Of a stretch of 64,000 nucleotides of DNA, positions 39,628-50,418 are shown piece by piece. The notes below the pieces were generated by a model. That model saw only the letters and a list, made by a program, of their open reading frames with translations. It was not told the DNA's origin and did no database searches. The DNA comes from Streptococcus porcinus (GTDB lineage: Bacteria; Bacillota; Bacilli; Lactobacillales; Streptococcaceae): contig NZ_LR594036.1 of NCBI RefSeq assembly GCF_901542335.1, positions 1,736,001 to 1,800,000 of the forward strand, written 5' to 3'. How positions within the stretch are numbered: the stretch's first letter is position 1; every line of letters begins with the position of its first letter. Position numbers and translations under genes: made by a program.

Positions 39628-40958
39628 AGGGAAATCCTCTTTTCAAAAAGGTTTACAGCAGCTTCATGTAAATGATAAACTAACTCCCCCTCCCCTTTTA
39701 AAAAAATAAAATCATGAAAAGCGAGATCAGAATCTTTTTGCTTTAAAGTGATTGCTTGGGAAACATAATTAGTCAATAACAAATTATTGCACTCTGACAT
39801 TATTTGACAGCCAACAAGTTGACCATTTTCCTTCTTTGCAATCAATTTAATCCAAATCAGAGAACCATCTTTACTTAATTTTGCTTTGTAGCAATAACTA
39901 ATCAACTGATGATATAAGGAACCTTCCTCTTCAGTTAAACCAGCACTTGATTGGTAGTAGTCAAAATTAAAACTACCTGATAACTTAGTCATTTCAAGCT
40001 TAGGTAAGCCGATACCTGCAAGATGGTATGCTAGATATTGTCCAGTTCTGATTGCATGACTAATTAAAGGACTATAATAAGGAAAGTTAATAATGGAATG
40101 CTTCAAGGCAATCAAATCACCGATAGCATAAATATTAGGATCTGAAGTTTTCATAACAGAATCAACCTTAATTGTTCGATCCAAATGACAGTCAACGATA
40201 TTTTCTAAAAGTGAACTATTAGGTCTGAAATTGACAGCTAGCATCACTATATCTCCTGTATAAGATTGACCACAATCCGTATGGATTGATAGGCTTTCAT
40301 CTAGATTTTCTATAATTTCCGTTACACGAGTATTAGTTACTAAGGAAATTCCTTTTTGATCAATTTTCGTACGGATAGGAGCAATCATATCATTGTCAAA
40401 CTGGTGAAAGTTTATATCATTTGCAGCTTCAACAAGAGTAACCTTCTTTCCTTTTTGAGCTAAACTATAGGCAAAATCTAATCCAATTACACCTGCTCCG
40501 ACAACCACAATTCTTTGACTGTCTTCAATCTTTGTAAGAGCATCTCGACTATCAAGATATGATTTTGTTGTTATAACACCATCTCTGTCACTTCCTTTAA
40601 TAAAGTTTGACCTTGCCTCAGAACCCATTGCACAAACTAATAATTGATAGGATTCCAAAATAATATCTTGGTCATCCTTTTTTAACAAAAGCTCCTTTTT
40701 CTTGGGATCAATCTTGATAACTTCAGCAAGTAATCGAACTATGTTTTTTGCTTTGGAAGATGGTATTTCCTGCCACATAGCCTGAGACAAGTGATTGATA
40801 TTCCCTCGAAGATGCTCATTCAACCCATTAGGAATATAATCAGGTGATTGATCTTTATCAATCAGGATTATCTGAGTATCCGGCAATAACTGTGCTAATT
40901 TTTCGGCACAAGCCAACCCTGAAAAGGAAGCCCCAATGATATGTATTTTCTTAGTCAT
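39624..40958 (-). CDS. FAD/NAD-dependent oxidoreductase, NADH-oxidase-like without the redox Cys
   Basis: A 444-residue flavoprotein of the pyridine nucleotide-disulfide class. It has an N-terminal FAD motif (IIGASFSGLACAEKL), a second nucleotide motif (VVVGAGVIGLDFAYSLAQKG), YAIGDL at the FAD-binding region, and a C-terminal dimerisation domain. In NADH oxidases and CoA-disulfide reductases the redox-active Cys (about residue 42, in SCG) follows the first beta-alpha-beta unit. Here that site reads YIPNGLN with Asn44, so normal cysteine chemistry is unlikely. It overlaps the Mga-type regulator gene. Confidence 0.8.
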   Translation of the reverse strand: MTKKIHIIGASFSGLACAEKLAQLLPDTQIILIDKDQSPDYIPNGLNEHLRGNINHLSQAMWQEIPSSKAKNIVRLLAEVIKIDPKKKELLLKKDDQDIILESYQLLVCAMGSEARSNFIKGSDRDGVITTKSYLDSRDALTKIEDSQRIVVVGAGVIGLDFAYSLAQKGKKVTLVEAANDINFHQFDNDMIAPIRTKIDQKGISLVTNTRVTEIIENLDESLSIHTDCGQSYTGDIVMLAVNFRPNSSLLENIVDCHLDRTIKVDSVMKTSDPNIYAIGDLIALKHSIINFPYYSPLISHAIRTGQYLAYHLAGIGLPKLEMTKLSGSFNFDYYQSSAGLTEEEGSLYHQLISYCYKAKLSKDGSLIWIKLIAKKENGQLVGCQIMSECNNLLLTNYVSQAITLKQKDSDLAFHDFIFLKGEGELVYHLHEAAVNLFEKRISL

Positions 40959-40964
40959 AATCTC

Positions 40965-40973
40965 ATTATATCA
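40965..40973 (-). promoter_or_regulatory. Extended -10 promoter of the flavoprotein gene, predicting a leaderless mRNA
   Basis: TGA-TATAAT on the minus strand ends 6 bp before the ATG at 40958, so the predicted +1 is the start codon. No Shine-Dalgarno is present. Confidence 0.6.
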
Positions 40974-41002
40974 ATTCTATTGTTTAATTCCACTTCAAGC
41001 AG

Positions 41003-41031
41003 TAAAAAGCCCAATCTCCTGATTGAGCTTT
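41003..41031 (-). terminator. Terminator of the glp operon
   Basis: AAAGCCCAATC pairs with GATTGAGCTTT (41006-41016 with 41021-41031, 4-nt loop, one mismatch) and a T run follows on the minus strand, 7 bp after the glpF stop. Confidence 0.8.
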
Positions 41032-41037
41032 CTTCTA

Positions 41038-41739
41038 TTATTTCATTATCTGAAATAACAAGACAGCTAAACTAGCTCCTACAATAGGGCCTATAACCGG
41101 AATCCAAGAGTATGACCAATCAGATTCTCCTTTATGTTTTATAGGTAAGATGGCGTGAATAATCCGTGGACCTAAATCTCGTGCTGGGTTAATCGCATAT
41201 CCTGTGGTCCCACCTAGCGACAAACCAATACCAATAATTAAAGTTCCAACACATAAGGTTCCTAAGCCCACTGGCATATTGTATAAACTAAAAGACAAAA
41301 TTCCTAACATTAAAACAAATGTTCCAAAAATTTCACTCAAGAGGTTAGAAAATGTGTCTTTGATAGCAGGACCAGTTGCGAATGTTCCCAAGATATCTGC
41401 TGGATTTTCTGCAACCTGATAGTGGGGTCTGTATTGCAAAAACACAAGGATTGAACCTAGCATAGCCCCTAGCATCTGCGCTGCAATATACATCCCCGCA
41501 GTCCCCCAAGTAATAGTTTTATTGAGTGCGAAAGCAATACTAACCGCAGGATTTAAATGGGCGGGAGCCAACTTACCAGAAATAAATACCGAAACTGCGA
41601 CAGCGATTCCCCACCCCATAGCAATGACAATCCAACCTGAATTGTTATTTTTTGTTTTAGGAAGAACTACTCCAGCGACTACGCCATTCCCTAATAAAAT
41701 CAATAAGGTTGTTCCTAAAAATTCCCCAAATACATCCAT
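41038..41739 (-). CDS. glpF: Glycerol uptake facilitator (aquaglyceroporin)
   Basis: Channel for glycerol entry. The 233-residue protein has six helices plus two half-helices with NPA motifs: HLNPAVSIAF and INPARDLGPR. The Asp after the second NPA-Arg marks a glycerol-conducting GlpF rather than a water-only channel. It follows glpO by 2 bp and ends the glpK-glpO-glpF operon. Confidence 0.95.
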   Translation of the reverse strand: MDVFGEFLGTTLLILLGNGVVAGVVLPKTKNNNSGWIVIAMGWGIAVAVSVFISGKLAPAHLNPAVSIAFALNKTITWGTAGMYIAAQMLGAMLGSILVFLQYRPHYQVAENPADILGTFATGPAIKDTFSNLLSEIFGTFVLMLGILSFSLYNMPVGLGTLCVGTLIIGIGLSLGGTTGYAINPARDLGPRIIHAILPIKHKGESDWSYSWIPVIGPIVGASLAVLLFQIMK

Positions 41740-41741
41740 TA

Positions 41742-43583
41742 TTAATGACTCCTATCTCTTTTCAGTTTGTCCAAATCATTATCTTTAATAGCTTGTCTCA
41801 ACTCTTTTTCATAACTTTGTTTTTGATCTTCATCCCATTTGAGATGTTTAGCCATCTCTAGTAAAACTGGTTCGATTAACTCTTCTAGATGATCCCTGTT
41901 AAAAAGCATGTGATTTGTTCTTCTCAAGAAATAGTCAGTTGGTTTCAAGGTCATCTCGTAATCCATAGCATAATGAAGCGATAAGGTTTCCGCTAAGGTC
42001 AAGTCTTTGGCAGCTTTAACTTTACGAGTTAATGCAAAAACTTTTGGAGCATTTGAACCATATAAGTTTGCTAAATACCTCGCATCTTCCATTGATAGTC
42101 CGCTTAAGGTACCTAATTGAGCATAGGTTTCTAGTTCTGATTCAACTTTAGCAGGATTGATTTCTCCACCTGAGACAGGATAAGTTTTAGAATTAATTAA
42201 TTTAAAGTGCTTCCCAAATTCAGTTGCCAAAACTTCAATAATTGCATTCATTGCACCCTCTGCCATTTTCCGGTAATCTGTAATTTTACCGCCAGCCAGC
42301 GTGAATAAGCCATTTTCATCACGATCCAAACTTGATCCACGAGAAACCGCAGATGGATTCAATTCTTTTTCAGAGGTGCTTGATTCAACAGAACCAATCG
42401 CTTTTTCTAAAGTGCTACGGTCAACTTTTTGGTCCATATAGGCTTGGAAGGTAGCGAGAAGGTGGTTGAAGCTATCCTCAGTGAGCTTACCACTATTTCC
42501 ACCATTATAGTCTGATGCGCTATTTCCTGATAATAAGGGACGTAAACCAGCCCAAGAACTTTCAATATCCATGATACTTATATGAGCATCAGGGAACCGT
42601 CTGTTGATAATATCTAATAAATAGTCAACATCTTCTTGTGTAACTGTAGGATGTTCAAGGTCTCCTGTGTAATCTGTATCCGTTGTTCCAAAATAAGTTT
42701 TTTCTTCACGTGGCAAAACAAATACCATCCGTCCATCATTTAAACCAGTGTCAACATAAATAGGTTGATCAACATTTAGCTTATGACGATCAACTACAAG
42801 GTGAACACCTTTTGTAGGTCGCATTTGTTTTATTTCTTGGCCCGTATTTGAAAAATTACGGACAGTATCACTCCACGGACCCGTGGTATTAATGATGACT
42901 TTGGCCTTGATTCGAATTTCTTCATTGGTCAGCAAATCTCTAGCAACTACACCTGTAATTTTATCAGAATCATCAAAAATGAAATCTTCAGCCTTTACAT
43001 GACTTGCAATCAGCGCCCCATCTCGATTGGCCCTTTTGATATTTTCTATTACCAAGCGAGAATCATTATTTCTAAAATCTAGATAGACTCCTCCACCTAG
43101 AAGATTTTCTTTTTGAAGGTTAGGTTGCCTTTCCAAAACTTGTTCTTTTGTTAATACTTTATTGGCTACAGCAGTATTTGTTACACCAGCCAACAAATCG
43201 TACAAGTCCATAGCAACTTTCAATCTAAACATATTGAATGTGCTACCGGGCTCATCATAAACTGGTAAGAGCATTGGATCTGGTTTAGGAATGTGTGGTG
43301 CAATTTGTTGCACAACAGAACGCTCTGTAACTGTATCAGCAACAACTTCTACATCAAATTGTTTCAAGTAGCGTAGACCACCATGAACTAATTTAGTAGA
43401 GCGACTAGAGGTTCCTTGAGCAAAATCTTGCATCTCAATTAGCCCTATATCCAAGCCACTTGCGGCAGCCTGTAGAGCTACACCAGCACCTGTAATTCCT
43501 CCTCCAATCACAAGCAAATCCAAATAACGTTCTTGCATTTTTTGGATAGCTAATCGTCTTGTTTCATTTGAAAATTCCATCAT
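41742..43583 (-). CDS. glpO: Alpha-glycerophosphate oxidase
   Basis: FAD enzyme oxidising glycerol-3-phosphate to dihydroxyacetone phosphate with O2, releasing hydrogen peroxide. The 613-residue protein has VIGGGITGAGVALQAA, GTSSRSTKLVHGGLRYLKQF, and LFTLAGGKITDYRKMAEGA. The oxidase form has the ~50-residue insertion seen in lactic bacteria (around residues 355-400, FNHLLATFQAYMDQKVDR). It lies 8 bp after glpK. A source of H2O2 in streptococci. Confidence 0.94.
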   Translation of the reverse strand: MMEFSNETRRLAIQKMQERYLDLLVIGGGITGAGVALQAAASGLDIGLIEMQDFAQGTSSRSTKLVHGGLRYLKQFDVEVVADTVTERSVVQQIAPHIPKPDPMLLPVYDEPGSTFNMFRLKVAMDLYDLLAGVTNTAVANKVLTKEQVLERQPNLQKENLLGGGVYLDFRNNDSRLVIENIKRANRDGALIASHVKAEDFIFDDSDKITGVVARDLLTNEEIRIKAKVIINTTGPWSDTVRNFSNTGQEIKQMRPTKGVHLVVDRHKLNVDQPIYVDTGLNDGRMVFVLPREEKTYFGTTDTDYTGDLEHPTVTQEDVDYLLDIINRRFPDAHISIMDIESSWAGLRPLLSGNSASDYNGGNSGKLTEDSFNHLLATFQAYMDQKVDRSTLEKAIGSVESSTSEKELNPSAVSRGSSLDRDENGLFTLAGGKITDYRKMAEGAMNAIIEVLATEFGKHFKLINSKTYPVSGGEINPAKVESELETYAQLGTLSGLSMEDARYLANLYGSNAPKVFALTRKVKAAKDLTLAETLSLHYAMDYEMTLKPTDYFLRRTNHMLFNRDHLEELIEPVLLEMAKHLKWDEDQKQSYEKELRQAIKDNDLDKLKRDRSH

Positions 43584-43591
43584 TACCTCCT

Positions 43592-45160
<1,569 letters not shown>

Positions 45161-45220
45161 TTATTTTAAAGTGTATTATCATAAATTTTAATTACCCAAG
45201 AAATTTGTGATAAAAAATAA

Positions 45221-45246
45221 AAAAGTTAGAGGAACCTCTAACTTTT
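45221..45246. terminator. Symmetrical terminator after the DUF896 gene
   Basis: AAAAGTTAGAGG/CCTCTAACTTTT (45221-45232 with 45235-45246) forms a 12-bp perfect stem overlapping the stop codon of the DUF896 gene. A and T runs make it usable on both strands. Confidence 0.8.
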
Positions 45247-45502
45247 ATGATTCTGGATCATCAAGTGAACGGCCATGTAAGCCTTTTTCTCGTTGAATTT
45301 GTCTCAACTTTTCAGGTGTCACATCATTTCCCTCTTCATCAACCACTTTAATTCCTTCAATGTGATGACGAACTGAGCGACGATAGCCTTCAATATATTC
45401 TTGCCGTAATTCAGCTTGTTCGACCTTTTCTGGTCCGGTTAAACCAACTGTTTTCTTTTTTCTTGCCAATTCATTTATTCGTTCAATTTTTTTAGGATCC
45501 AT
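45245..45502 (-). CDS. DUF896 (YnzC-like) small protein
   Basis: An 85-residue charged helical protein of the DUF896 family, related to B. subtilis YnzC. It begins [20 protein letters not shown] and contains [20 protein letters not shown], the two-helix family signature. Function is not established; B. subtilis YneA-operon relatives have been linked to the SOS response. It follows glyS by 35 bp and is probably its distal operon partner. Confidence 0.85.
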   Translation of the reverse strand: MDPKKIERINELARKKKTVGLTGPEKVEQAELRQEYIEGYRRSVRHHIEGIKVVDEEGNDVTPEKLRQIQREKGLHGRSLDDPES

Positions 45503-45537
45503 AACTGACCTCTCTTTTCCTCCACTCTAAAAACTTA

Positions 45538-47577
45538 TTATTTAGTATTTAGAAGATTAAATTGTGCAACAGTTCCTGCTTTCTGCATCAATTCAGTTAA
45601 TAGCGCGAGACGATTATTTCTAACCTTAACATCTTCGGCCATAACCATTGTATGAGCAAAGAAAACAGCAATTTTATCGGTCAAGGCAAAAAGTTGCTCT
45701 AATTTATGAGTGGCATTACCCTCCAATTGCAAGTCCGATATCGCTTGATAAAGTTGTTTTTCTTCTTGGTTCTCAAATAAACTTGGATTAACATTTACTT
45801 TTGCGTCAACCTTAGATGCAAGGTTAAAGACCCGAGAAAGATTTTCAACAGCCATCTTATATTGATCCGTTTTAGAAGCTTCTAAAAGTGCTTGAGCTGT
45901 TGCTAATATTTCTGGCACTTGATAATTAGTACTTGCCAAAACAGCCTCTCGAATATCTTTAGGAATTCCGTTACCCATCATCTTTTCAATACGAGCGGCA
46001 ATAAAGGCCATAACTTCTTCTTGATGACTATAGGACAGACTTTCAAATGACAATTGATAGCAGTTAGCAATTAATTGATCCATCGGGATAGCCCAACCAA
46101 AAGCTTCAAGGATTCGAACAATACCTTGAGTGGCACGACGTAGAGCGTATGGATCATTCGAACCACTTGGAATGAGGCCGACCGAGAAGAAGGACAACAA
46201 AGTATCAAGTTTATCAGCTAATGCTAATATGGCACCAACTTTTGTTTCTGGTAAGGCTCCGTCTGCTGAGCTGGGTAAATAGTGTTCTCTAATGGCTGTA
46301 GCAACCAGTGAATCTTCACCAGCCAAGAGGGCGTATTTTTCTCCCATTAACCCTTGTAATTCATCAAATTCACCAACCATACCAGTTAGTAAGTCAAACT
46401 TATAAATTTGACTAGCTCGTTCAACAGCTTTTGTTTCCTCTACACTTAAATTTGCTTTTTCAGCTAAATAGTTAGCAATGACGCCTGTTCTTTCCATATG
46501 TTGAGCTAATGTCCCAATTTTTTCATGGAAAGTGACCTGTTCTAATTTAGCAACAAGGTCTTCAATTTTTAACTTTTGATCCTCGCGCCAGAAAAATTCA
46601 CCATCTTCTAAGCGTGCAATCAAGACCTTCTCGTTGCCTTTAATGACATTCTCTATATACTGGTCATTCCCGTTACGAACAGAGATAAAGTTAGGCAATA
46701 ACTTGCCTGATTGGTCACGAACAACAAAATAGCGCTGATGGTTTTTCATTGAAGTTACCAATACTTCCTCTGGAACGCTGAGATATTTTGCATCAAAAGA
46801 ACCAAGGAAAGCCGTTGGGTATTCAACTAAGTTGAGTACCTCATTTAGAAGGTCAGCGTCAATATCAACGTGGATATGATGCTCTTTTTCCAGCACTTTT
46901 ATTTGATCAAGAATCATTTGTTGACGTTCAAGAGAATCTGCAATAACAAACTGGCTTCTTAAATCTGCTTCATAAGATAAAGCATTTTGGATAGCAATTT
47001 CTTTTCCTAAGAAACGATGGCCGCGTGAATAACGAGCTGAACGAATGTCAAGAAAAGGCATTTCAAGTAATTGGTCATCTAATAAGACGGTTAAGGTATG
47101 AGCCGGACGGATATACTCAAAACTGTTACTTGCCCAATGCATTGATACTGGGAAAGTAAGACTTGCTAAGAGATCAGGAATTCCCATCAGAACTTCTTGA
47201 GTGTTTTTACCTTTCTCATTTTTAGTCACATATACGTATTCTTCCCCTTTTATTTCGCGGAATTCAATATCATCAGTGGTTAACCCTTTTCCGCGCACAA
47301 AGCCTTGTGCTGCTTTGGAAAAATTCCCTTGATCATCTAGAGCAATTTTTTTAGAAGGCCCTTTAAAATCTTCTATAAGGTCTTCTTGCTTATCTGCCAA
47401 ACCAAGCACCCTAACTGCTAATCGACGGGGAGTTGAAAAGGTTTGTATCCTCTCATAGGACAAACGGTTACCTTCCAAAAAGGCTGCCATTTTTTGTCCT
47501 AATTGTTTTTCACTAGCCGTTACAACGTATGCTGGTAACTCCTCAAGTCCTAATTCAACTAATAAATTTTTTGCCAT
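45538..47577 (-). CDS. glyS: Glycyl-tRNA synthetase beta subunit
   Basis: tRNA-recognising beta subunit of the bacterial alpha2beta2 glycyl-tRNA synthetase, 679 residues. It begins [19 protein letters not shown], a family hallmark, and has the HD-like region [19 protein letters not shown] and [20 protein letters not shown], with a C-terminal anticodon-binding domain. Its start shares base 47577 with the glyQ stop, so the two are translationally coupled. Confidence 0.96.
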   Translation of the reverse strand: MAKNLLVELGLEELPAYVVTASEKQLGQKMAAFLEGNRLSYERIQTFSTPRRLAVRVLGLADKQEDLIEDFKGPSKKIALDDQGNFSKAAQGFVRGKGLTTDDIEFREIKGEEYVYVTKNEKGKNTQEVLMGIPDLLASLTFPVSMHWASNSFEYIRPAHTLTVLLDDQLLEMPFLDIRSARYSRGHRFLGKEIAIQNALSYEADLRSQFVIADSLERQQMILDQIKVLEKEHHIHVDIDADLLNEVLNLVEYPTAFLGSFDAKYLSVPEEVLVTSMKNHQRYFVVRDQSGKLLPNFISVRNGNDQYIENVIKGNEKVLIARLEDGEFFWREDQKLKIEDLVAKLEQVTFHEKIGTLAQHMERTGVIANYLAEKANLSVEETKAVERASQIYKFDLLTGMVGEFDELQGLMGEKYALLAGEDSLVATAIREHYLPSSADGALPETKVGAILALADKLDTLLSFFSVGLIPSGSNDPYALRRATQGIVRILEAFGWAIPMDQLIANCYQLSFESLSYSHQEEVMAFIAARIEKMMGNGIPKDIREAVLASTNYQVPEILATAQALLEASKTDQYKMAVENLSRVFNLASKVDAKVNVNPSLFENQEEKQLYQAISDLQLEGNATHKLEQLFALTDKIAVFFAHTMVMAEDVKVRNNRLALLTELMQKAGTVAQFNLLNTK

Positions 47578-48497
47578 TATTCTGCCTCCTCCTCTTTTAG
47601 TAATTCTGCGCGACGTGCATCGTCAAGGAGTGGGTAACCCAGTTTACGACGTTCTGCAACAAATGTTTTAGCGACCACACGTGCTAAGTTTCTGATACGT
47701 GCGATGTAGCCTGCCCGCTCAGTCACTGAAACTGCTCCTCTGGCATCAAGGAGATTAAAAGTATGAGAACATTTTAGGACGTAATCATAAGCTGGGTGAA
47801 CTAAACCTTCCTCTAATGCACGTGCAGCTTCTTTTTCAAACTTCTCAAAGTTCTCAAGCAACATATCTTGATCTGAAATTTCAAATGAATATTTAGAATG
47901 TTCATATTCTGGTTGCAAGAAAATCTCACCGTATTTGACTCCTGGCGCCCACTCGATATCATAGACAGAATCAACTTCTTGTATATAAGAAGCAAGTCGT
48001 TCTAAGCCATAGGTAACCTCAGCGGTGACCGGCCTAGTTGCAAGACCACCGACTTGTTGAAAGTAGGTAAATTGGGTAATTTCCATTCCGTCTAACCATA
48101 CTTCCCAACCAAGGCCTGCTGATCCAGTTGAAGGATTTTCCCAGTTGTCCTCAACAAAACGAATATCATGTTCTAATGGATTAATCCCTAATTTTTCAAG
48201 TGACTCTAAATAAAGTTCTTGAATATTGGCGGGTGATGGTTTCATCACAACTTGGAATTGATGATGTTGATAAAGACGATTCGGATTTTCGCCATAACGA
48301 CCATCAGCTGGTCGACGAGATGGCTCGACATAGGCAGCATTCCAAGGCTCCGGACCAATTGCCCTTAAAAATGTATAGGGACTCATAGTGCCAGCACCTT
48401 TTTCATTATCATAAGCCTGCATTAACATACAACCTTTATCACTCCAGTATTGTTGTAAAGTTAAAATTATTTCCTGAAAAGTAAGTTTTCTAGTCAT
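47577..48497 (-). CDS. glyQ: Glycyl-tRNA synthetase alpha subunit
   Basis: Catalytic class II alpha subunit, 306 residues. Signatures are [54 protein letters not shown] and [20 protein letters not shown]. Expression is controlled by a glycine T-box in the leader. GGAGG lies upstream of the ATG. First gene of glyQ-glyS-DUF896. Confidence 0.97.
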   Translation of the reverse strand: MTRKLTFQEIILTLQQYWSDKGCMLMQAYDNEKGAGTMSPYTFLRAIGPEPWNAAYVEPSRRPADGRYGENPNRLYQHHQFQVVMKPSPANIQELYLESLEKLGINPLEHDIRFVEDNWENPSTGSAGLGWEVWLDGMEITQFTYFQQVGGLATRPVTAEVTYGLERLASYIQEVDSVYDIEWAPGVKYGEIFLQPEYEHSKYSFEISDQDMLLENFEKFEKEAARALEEGLVHPAYDYVLKCSHTFNLLDARGAVSVTERAGYIARIRNLARVVAKTFVAERRKLGYPLLDDARRAELLKEEEAE

Positions 48498-48846
48498 TTG
48501 ATTCCTCCATTATTAAAAATTGTGTCCTTGTAGGTTGCAAACTATATTCCTAAAGGCATCGCTCTAAGACGGGCAAGAGTCTAGGCCACTTCTGACAGAA
48601 ACATTGCGGCACATAGACTGTGTATGAATTGGAGATACAAAAAGAACCACATTCAAACACCCTTATGTCAAAGACATAGGGGCGTCGAAACGCGGTTCCA
48701 CCCTAATTTATTACTCCATTATTGATGACGATGAAGACCTTGTCCTTAGACCTCGATCTTTGAAAGTGCCAACTTACTAACAATCTTGCCTAGCTTTCAC
48801 TGCCCTAGAACTCGCTTTGTTTCATGCTATTAAGCCCTCTTCCATA
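48498..48846 (-). promoter_or_regulatory. T-box riboswitch leader of glyQS
   Basis: The leader senses uncharged tRNA-Gly. The T-box AGGGTGGAACCGCG is at 48691-48704 on the minus strand. A large terminator hairpin (48644-48700) beginning with GGAACCGCG pairs with the later CGTGGTTC-like arm and is followed by TTTTTGT (48638-48643); uncharged tRNA should favour the antiterminator. Stem I lies at about 48720-48840, with a possible GGC specifier at 48768-48770, not proved by folding. Confidence 0.88.
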
Positions 48847-48852
48847 GCCCAT

Positions 48853-48881
48853 ATTTTACCATATCTCTAAGTCTTTGTCTA
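48853..48881 (-). promoter_or_regulatory. Promoter of the glyQS leader
   Basis: TAGACA (-35, 48876-48881), 17 bp, then TGG-TAAAAT (-10, 48853-48858) on the minus strand; predicted start about 48846. Confidence 0.65.
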
Positions 48882-48909
48882 GGTCAACAGTTACAACCTG
48901 AAGCCTTCT

Positions 48910-49437
48910 CTATCTTTCTACCTTACCATTAGGAATAATAACTTCTCTTATGAGGCGGTTTTCTTCATGGATTCTGACACTAAGTGACAGAAGATAGAAC
49001 GGGAATAAGATAGCCGCCGTAATCTTAGCATGACAAAGCAACGCTACCCCAATTAGTTCAGGACAGATATTGAGATAATAGTTAGGATGCTTTACATAAC
49101 GAAAAAGCCAATGATCAACGTATTGATGGTCTTGCGTAATCATCAATTTGACAGTCCAAATACCTTCAAGTAGTTGAGTTACTTTATAAAGAACAACTAA
49201 TGAGAAAACCATGAAAGAGAGACCAAGCAAACTCCAGCCATCAAATTCAGTCTTTCGTAAGTAAGCTTCTAAGGTGGCAAAAGCATAAACCATAATATGA
49301 AGGAGGGTTAAGAACTGGGAATTTAACTTACCAAACTCTCTACCTCCATTTGCTCGGATTGTTTTTTCATTAGCAATAGATAACTTTAAGAAAACTAGGC
49401 GTATGATAAACATAGCCAACATAAATATTAAAATCAT
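48910..49437 (-). CDS. Isoprenylcysteine carboxyl methyltransferase-like membrane protein
   Basis: A 175-residue membrane protein with four to five helices. The C-terminal half has FRYVKHPNYYLNICPELIGV and RIHEENRLIREV, the SAM-binding and catalytic signatures of the ICMT/PEMT family. No prenylated proteins are known in streptococci, so the substrate is likely a lipid or other small molecule. It lies between the glyQS promoter and the aldo/keto reductase, both on the same strand. Confidence 0.8.
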   Translation of the reverse strand: MILIFMLAMFIIRLVFLKLSIANEKTIRANGGREFGKLNSQFLTLLHIMVYAFATLEAYLRKTEFDGWSLLGLSFMVFSLVVLYKVTQLLEGIWTVKLMITQDHQYVDHWLFRYVKHPNYYLNICPELIGVALLCHAKITAAILFPFYLLSLSVRIHEENRLIREVIIPNGKVER

Positions 49438-49510
49438 TTTTAACCTCTTTATTTATTTATAATTTAAATATAAAAAGATTATATATAAATGATAAAAACT
49501 TGTCAATACA

Positions 49511-49537
49511 AAAAGCTCAGTTATCAACCAAGCTTTT
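49511..49537 (-). terminator. Terminator of the aldo/keto reductase gene
   Basis: AAAAGCT/AGCTTTT (49511-49517 with 49531-49537) with an extended loop, followed on the minus strand by TTTTTGTATTG. It lies 8 bp after the gene. Confidence 0.65.
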
Positions 49538-49544
49538 CAATAAA

Positions 49545-50384
49545 TTAGTAATCTTTGGTGTCGGGATTAGGCACTGGTGTTAACCCTTTAATATTTTTAA
49601 TCTTTTCAGCATCTTCTACACTTAAATTAATATCAAAGAAATCTAAATTTGCTTTGATTCGATCTTCATGCACAGATTTTGGTAATGGTAAAAAGCCATT
49701 ATAAACCGACCAAGCAAGTGCAATTTGAGCCACAGGCCTATTATACTTAGTCGCTAATTCTAGCATGGTTTCATTTTCAAATATATCCCCTTGACCTAGG
49801 GGGCTCCATGCTTCGATAACAATATGATGCTTTTTACAATAGTCAACCACTTCCTCTTGATAACAGCCTGGAGCTAAACGAATCTGATTAACAGCCGGTT
49901 TGACATTCGCAGTCTTTGCCAAAGCCTCTAAATGGTGAACCATAAAATTGCTAACACCAATTGTTTTAATTAATCCTTCTTCAACTGCCTCTTCCATATA
50001 ACGCCACGCTTGTGCATTAGCTTCTTCCCAACAATCCCGCAATGCTTTAGGATTTGGCCAATGAATCAAATAAAGATCCACATAATCTAGTCCTAAGCGT
50101 TTTAATGATGCAGATAAAGCTTTCTTTGCGCCCTCATAACTATGGGCATCATTCCATAATTTAGTCGTTACAAATAACTCTTCTCTTGCAAGACCCGAGT
50201 CTTTAATTGCACGCCCAACACTCTCTTCATTTTTGTATATAGCAGCTGTGTCAATATGACGGTAACCTGCTCTAATAGCTGCTAAAGTTGATTGATAAGC
50301 TTCTTCGCCATCAGCTGCTTTAAAAGTACCAAAACCAACCGCTGGAATTACTAAGCCATTGTTCATTGTTAAGTCTTTATTCAT
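49545..50384 (-). CDS. Aldo/keto reductase
   Basis: NADPH-dependent carbonyl reductase of the AKR superfamily, about 279 residues. The catalytic tetrad is visible: Asp in DTAAIY, Tyr in the same motif, Lys in TTKLWN and His in LIHWPN. The signature KTIGVSNF and the C-terminal IALAWSVYNGFLPLPKS complete the barrel. I start it at the ATG at 50384, 6 bp after GGAGGG; the ATG at 50390 touches that site. Similar to 2,5-diketogluconate reductases; physiological substrate unknown. Confidence 0.88.
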   Translation of the reverse strand: MNKDLTMNNGLVIPAVGFGTFKAADGEEAYQSTLAAIRAGYRHIDTAAIYKNEESVGRAIKDSGLAREELFVTTKLWNDAHSYEGAKKALSASLKRLGLDYVDLYLIHWPNPKALRDCWEEANAQAWRYMEEAVEEGLIKTIGVSNFMVHHLEALAKTANVKPAVNQIRLAPGCYQEEVVDYCKKHHIVIEAWSPLGQGDIFENETMLELATKYNRPVAQIALAWSVYNGFLPLPKSVHEDRIKANLDFFDINLSVEDAEKIKNIKGLTPVPNPDTKDY

Positions 50385-50418
50385 TTTCATCCCTCCTTCT
50401 TTTAGGTAGTCTTCTAAC

